NCBI GenBank assembly: GCA_037367405.1
Contig: JAZKJV010010755.1
Coordinates: forward strand, 558,001 to 622,000
Reading direction: 5' to 3'
DNA from: Ottelia alismoides
Lineage: Eukaryota; Streptophyta; Magnoliopsida; Alismatales; Hydrocharitaceae
Length of the DNA stretch: 64,000 nt
Below are positions 59,553 through 64,000 of the stretch, one piece after another. The notes below the pieces were generated by a model. It was given only the letters and a program-made list of their open reading frames with translations, was not told where the DNA came from and ran no database searches. How positions within the stretch are numbered: position 1 is the first letter of the stretch; each line of letters starts with the position of its first letter. The translations under genes were made by a program, and so were the position numbers.

Positions 59553-62146
59553 TGAAAAGTGAGAAAATGAGAGTCATTAAATAATGGCTTGACAAATTAG
59601 GCTCACTATCGCTGAGGCGACTACTCAAATCCTCCTGTAGTTTCAATAATTAACCCGTGCAGATAATGAAGTAATTAAGAGCAAGAGTTAAAATTTATTA
59701 TACCCTACTAAAAAAGTATAATGACAAGCAAGTAGGGGTCAAACACATGAAGCAAAAGAGTAGATAATGCAAGGTAAAAAATCAAATCACAATTTATCTC
59801 TCACACACTTAGCCAAAATGAATTCATTTTTGTGGGTTTTAATTTTTAATTTTTAGTTTTTATCAAAAAAAATTATTTGATATGTAATTTTATGTTTTTA
59901 TACTTTCATTTTATATTTTATATCTTTATATTTTCTTTTTCATTTAAAGATGTAATAGTTTATAAATAGGGTATATATATAATATAGATTAATATAGGTA
60001 CAAAAAAACTAAAAACACTCAAAAGTCATAAAATAAAATATTTTTGTGTTTTGAATAAATTTTTACTATTTTTGTGTTTTTTAGGAAGTTTTGTTAATTT
60101 TTATGAATTTTAAAGACAAAAATACCCTAAATAAGGGTTTAGTTAAATAACCGAGTTAAATGAAAATTTAAAATATCAAATGAAGGTTAAAATTTTCCAA
60201 ATCAATTTTAATACTTAATTATTAACATAAAGAAATTTCATAAATAGAAAAAAGTTTTGGGGATTTTTTGGAATTTTCTAAAATTTATAACAATTTTTAG
60301 GGTTTTTCAATTTTTAGGAGTTTTCTTATATATTGTATTAGGGATTTTTGGTCTGGAGTTGTAAAATAACTAAATATATTATAAATACATTTTTTTAGAA
60401 CTTATCAAATGCTTTTTATATTTTTTTGGTATTTCCTATGGTAGAAAGGGACAAAACATGCTTGTTTTTTATAAAATCTAAAATGTGCTTAAAAATGCAA
60501 TGCAAAATTATAGCATGAATCAACATAATAAAAATGCAACTATTCTAATTTTTTGGCATTTTTTAGAGCACGGGTGATATTTTAAATAAATGGAGAAAAC
60601 AGAAAGAAACTACATTACTAAAGTGGGTATTTATGTTAATAAAATAAAGTCCAGGGGCTTTCTTGCAATTTCACCAAAAATATATAATGGAATTAAATAG
60701 TTCTGGGAAAAATTAGAAATACAATAAAGTTTAGGGTCTGGCCAGCAAAATGCCCCCTCACATGGGGCATCACGTGAGGTGACGTGGCTGGACCAAAGAT
60801 CAATTTCTGAAAGGTTTAGGGTCTTGGAGTCATTTGGTGTGTATGTACAATAAACGAGGCATAATTGTGCAAAAGAAATCAAAGCAATTTGGTGAAAGAA
60901 ATGTGATACCAAAATCGAAGAAAATGGTGAGAAACGAGGGTCTGATAGGGTCCAGGTGCTGGTCAGAGAGTTGACCGCGGGTCAGCTTCTAGCGCGACCT
61001 GGTTCCTCTACGTGGACCAAACAGGTACAACCTAAGATGAAAATGTTTGGAAAATAAAAAATATTTAATAAAAGATTTTAATAATTTTAAAAGTTTTTTA
61101 TTGTTTTCTAAATTATTTTGTGATGATTTTTATTTACTTATAGCAATATTAATTACAAGATACTTTTTAGGCTTAATATATGTATATTTATCTATGTATT
61201 TAGGTCCTTTATTTTTTGATAATTTTGATTTTATTATTTAAATATTTTATTTTATTAAATTATAACTCAATTTTAGATGATTACATATATCTTTAATATT
61301 TTTTCTTATATACTATATACACTTAAAGAAATAGGTGTATTATTCATATTTATATTTAGTTATATGTATTTTATCTATGTATTTTAAATAAGTATTTTTT
61401 TAGTATTTTATTTGTTGTTTTATTCTAGTTTTAATATGAACATATATAATAAATAATATTTAAAAAATATAAAAAATATAATTTATAAAAATAATAAAGA
61501 ATAAATAAAATGAATATTTTAATCAAGTACACTATACAATAAGGGTCCAATATCTAACTTTCACACCTTAACTTCAAAAAATATGAATCCAACTTCATTA
61601 AATGCCTTACTAAAAGTTACATAGAATTAAAGGTGACTTCGATATATTTTGATTTTTTATTTAAGAGATATGGTTCTGGAAAGTTGGGATTTTGGAATAT
61701 TATTTAGACTGTAACTTTTATTATGTATATTATTTTTGTATGAATTGTATTTTTCTATAATTTATTATCCACAACTTTCATGATGAAGTTTCTTTATTTG
61801 AAGTATAAAAAAGTGGAAAATAAAATAGGTCCCAAAAATGAAAAGATAATGAATAAATAAATTAGATTTTTTTATTTTTTTACCTTTATCTCCCCATACT
61901 TTATTCCTTATCGACCTAGTAATCAAGATGCCTAGGTATCGGGGTTTAGGGTCATAAAATATCTTTGATATTTTATTCTTTTTTTTCATTATTCTATAAT
62001 TTTGGCATTAAAAACAATATTTTATACACAATTTGTACAACAATGTATGAATGTTAATTTATGCAAATTAGAGGTATTTACATGCAATTACTATGATTTT
62101 TAAGGCTAAAATGATAGAATAAAGGTGATGATATGGAGATTTATCA
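59553..62146 (-). repeat. 5' LTR of E1
   Basis: Starts in sense TGATAAATCTCC at 62146 and ends CTCACTTTTCA at 59553, 2.59 kb. Colinear with the 3' LTR but missing the segment equivalent to about 44603-45740, which should include the core promoter and transcribed GC-richer part. It contains a decayed W-box pair at 60970-60986 and no Mutator-like element. Confidence 0.9.
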
Positions 62147-62151
62147 CTCAG
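62147..62151. other. Target duplication of E1, right copy (CTCAG)
   Basis: Pairs with CTCAA at 42022-42026. It lies inside the E2 RT-RNase H frame. Confidence 0.7.
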
Positions 62152-63150
62152 TCAATGGTCGGGAAATCTTGTTGAAGTTTTTAATAAATCTGCGATAGAA
62201 ACCAACATGCCCCAAAAACGACCAGCCTTACTTGAGATTTTCTAGTGTCTCAAGTTTCAAAATTAGGTCCGCCTAGGTTGGGTACGTATATGCATGGAGA
62301 TGACATAACCTAATAGAATTCTGTCGGTCACCATGAAGTCACTCTTGTCCCGTGAAAGAACAAGATTGACCTTGCAAAATCCTTTCAACACTCGTTCTAA
62401 ATATCCTAGATATTTGATCAAACCTAACACCTTAGACTGCTAAGTCGTCCATGAATACTTTAATAAAACTGCTTACTATATTAGCAAATACCACCAGCAT
62501 ACATATTTGGAATGTAAGTCAGCGCATTGCACAATCCAAAGGGAATTTTATAGAAGGTGTATGTTCTGAATATGCAAGTGAATGTAGTCTTCTCCTAATC
62601 TTCTGGAGCGATGGCAATTAGATTGTATCCGAAGTAACCGTCCGAAGAAATAAAAATATTCTTTCGCAGCTAGTCTTTCGACTATCTGGTCGATGAAGGG
62701 TAGTGGAAAATGATCCATCTTGGTTGCAAGATTCAGACATTTGTAATCCACATAGATGTGCCATGAGGTCGGAACTGGGGTTAGAATCTCCTCTCCTTTA
62801 TCGTTGGTTACTATTGTGAACCATGATTTCTCAGGCACTACGTGAAGGAGACTCACCCATTTGTTGTTGCAGATGGGATAGATAAATCCCACATCATAGA
62901 CCACATCCTGTAGGTTTAGATTCAATCTTCTCAAAAATTACCATGATGGCTTGTTGTCTTCTTCTAGATAAAGTGATATGATCAGAGTGTGGATTTATCC
63001 CGTGGAGATCCGTAATATTCCATCCTATTACCTTGTAGTTTCTTTCAAGAATCTTGAGCAGATGAGACTCTTGTTCTTTAGGCAGATAAGAATTGATAAT
63101 GATCGGATGCATTTCTGGTTCACTCGCAAGGAAGGCATACTTCATGTTGG
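62152..63150 (-). pseudogene. Gypsy RT relic of E2, upstream of the E1 insertion
   Basis: In sense: YAFLASEPEMHPIIINS (63140) linker, PEKSWFTIVTNDKGEEI (about 62835), YVDYKCLNLATKMDHFPLPF near 62755-62700, a decayed palm with no intact DD box (about 62450), and GFYRRFIKNFNKISRPLTE near 62205-62150. The frame is then cut by E1 and resumes at 42026. Several frameshifts. The 128-residue open piece (62934-62548) covers the RT fingers. Confidence 0.9.
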
Positions 63151-64000
63151 AGGTAATAGGCTTGAGCTCTAGGGAGGAGTCAGCTTGGTGGTGACTTCAA
63201 CAACTGTGATAGGTATTAGTTCCTTCATTTATGTCTTATCCACCACTTGACATTGGAATTCAGAATTCAGAATATCACGCAAATCTGCAGATTCATCCTG
63301 CTCAGATGAGGATGGCTGTTCAATTATCTTTAAAAATCCATGAGCAAAGTTCTCATGATCAAAGACAAAAGTGAATTTGACCACATTTTCTAGGTTTTCC
63401 TCAGATGAGAGGAATGCTTGTGTTTCAGTATGATCCATGAACAATTCTGTGTCTCTGATTTCGGCCAAAAAATCATAGTCTTCTTGCTATAGTGATTCAA
63501 GCACTACCTATACGTATGTCACTTCTATCAGTTTCATCTTAGGGACCATCTCAATCAGAAAATTAGTACTTCTCGAGTGGAATGTAATCTCTCAAGGGCC
63601 ATAGTCTACCATTGCCTCGACGGTTCTAAGGAACGATCGATTAATAACGATTGGTGTGTAAAGCAGAGGTGCGGAGGTGTCCATATCAAGGACAATGAAA
63701 TCCACAGGGAACTACATCCCTTGGACTGTGACAATTACGTCGTCCAACATGCCCCTGAGCTACTTGACAAATCTATCTACAAATTGCAAAATCATTTTTA
63801 TGGGATTGAGCGATCCTACCGTGGACTATGAAAATTACGTCCTCCAAAATGCCCCTAGGGTGCATGACAGATCTATCTACAAACTACAGAATTATTTTTG
63901 TGGGATTAAGCGGTCCTACACCGAATTCCTTTAGAATAGAAGAAGGAAACAAATTGGTTGATGATATACTATCGACAATGTGAGCTCGTACTCTTGGCTG
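63151..64000 (-). pseudogene. E2 protease and protease-RT linker, cut by the window end
   Basis: In sense the order is protease, acidic linker (the 63468-63229 frame: AEIRDTELF..EDESADLR-type) and RT. The protease segment at 63540-63930 matches the E1 protease: a decayed valine-rich stretch followed by GMQFPVDFIVLD. It contains a 99-bp tandem duplication. The element continues beyond 64000. Confidence 0.75.
63724..63921. repeat. 99-bp tandem duplication in the E2 protease
   Basis: Units 63724-63822 and 63823-63921 both start GACT(G/A)TGA(C/A)AATTACGTC and contain AATGCCCCT or CATGCCCCT and GATCTATCTACAAA(C/T)T. 99 is a multiple of three, so the duplication adds 33 codons without shifting the frame. 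E1 has one copy (about 54476-54575). Confidence 0.85.

Larger units (their letters stand above)
42027..62146 (-). mobile_element. Complete but degenerate gypsy element E1 (Athila/Tat-type)
   Basis: A 20.1-kb minus-strand element inserted in the RT region of E2. In sense order: 5' LTR 59553-62146, PBS 59531-59550, leader, gag, protease, RT, RNase H, integrase, 3' untranslated region, PPT 47078-47092, 3' LTR 42027-47077. RT before integrase is the Ty3-gypsy order; the tRNA-Asp-like PBS and the GK..HL..EL.HK..WA integrase motif point to the Athila/Tat group. Pol has many stops. The 5' LTR lacks about 1.14 kb present in the 3' LTR; the 3' LTR contains a Mutator-like element; RNase H contains a 1.47-kb foreign segment. 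Confidence 0.9.

Overview
The window is plant nuclear DNA made almost entirely of nested LTR retrotransposons. I find no host gene, tRNA, rRNA or CRISPR array. A flowering plant is indicated by Athila/Tat-type Ty3-gypsy relics (degenerate tRNA-Asp-like primer site, very long LTRs, long 3' untranslated region), a Ty1-copia relic with a tRNA-Met-like primer site, and a Mutator-like element with a 9-bp target duplication. The GC-rich load of the Mutator element would suit a monocot, but that is weak evidence and I do not name a species. Elements are labelled here G1, G2, F, S and E1-E4 for reference only.

Left half, plus strand. G1 (1-8719) is the 3' part of a gypsy element that goes from leader to 3' untranslated region with no recognisable pol in the window; its 3' LTR is 4943-8719. 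It abuts a piece of an older gypsy 3' untranslated region, G2 (8720-8940, resuming at 25367-26804). A decayed Ty1-copia element F (8941-25366) sits in G2. F's 5' LTR is split by a solo gypsy LTR, S (9843-15544), which carries an internal 2.2-kb tandem duplication containing its TATA box and GC-rich transcribed region. F's 3' LTR is 22751-25366.

Right half, minus strand. Three LTR plus 3'-untranslated-region modules follow (LTRs 26805-29589, 30418-34368 and 35077-39000, belonging to E4, E3 and E2), each apparently inserted in the 3' untranslated region of the next. E2 continues into integrase and RNase H (40200-42026), is interrupted by the complete 20-kb element E1 (42027-62146), and resumes inside its reverse-transcriptase domain at 62152, running off the window. 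E1 has both LTRs, PBS, leader, gag, protease, RT, RNase H, integrase, 3' untranslated region and PPT in order, and imperfect target duplications (CTCAA/CTCAG). Its 3' LTR holds a 1299-bp Mutator-like element (42948-44246) with 93-bp terminal inverted repeats. Its RNase H region holds a 1.47-kb stretch also found in the leader of copia F.

All protein domains are broken by stops and frameshifts, so no element here looks autonomous. The most notable signals are the nesting order, the Mutator-like element with its GC-rich minisatellite, the promoter-duplicated solo LTR, the 1.47-kb sequence shared by two unrelated elements, a foldback at the LTR 5' end whose arms change together, inverted W-box pairs in the LTR promoters, and repeated PPT-like motifs in the 3' untranslated regions. 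Boundaries were placed by eye and most could move by a few to tens of bases; TSD and TIR positions are the firmest.
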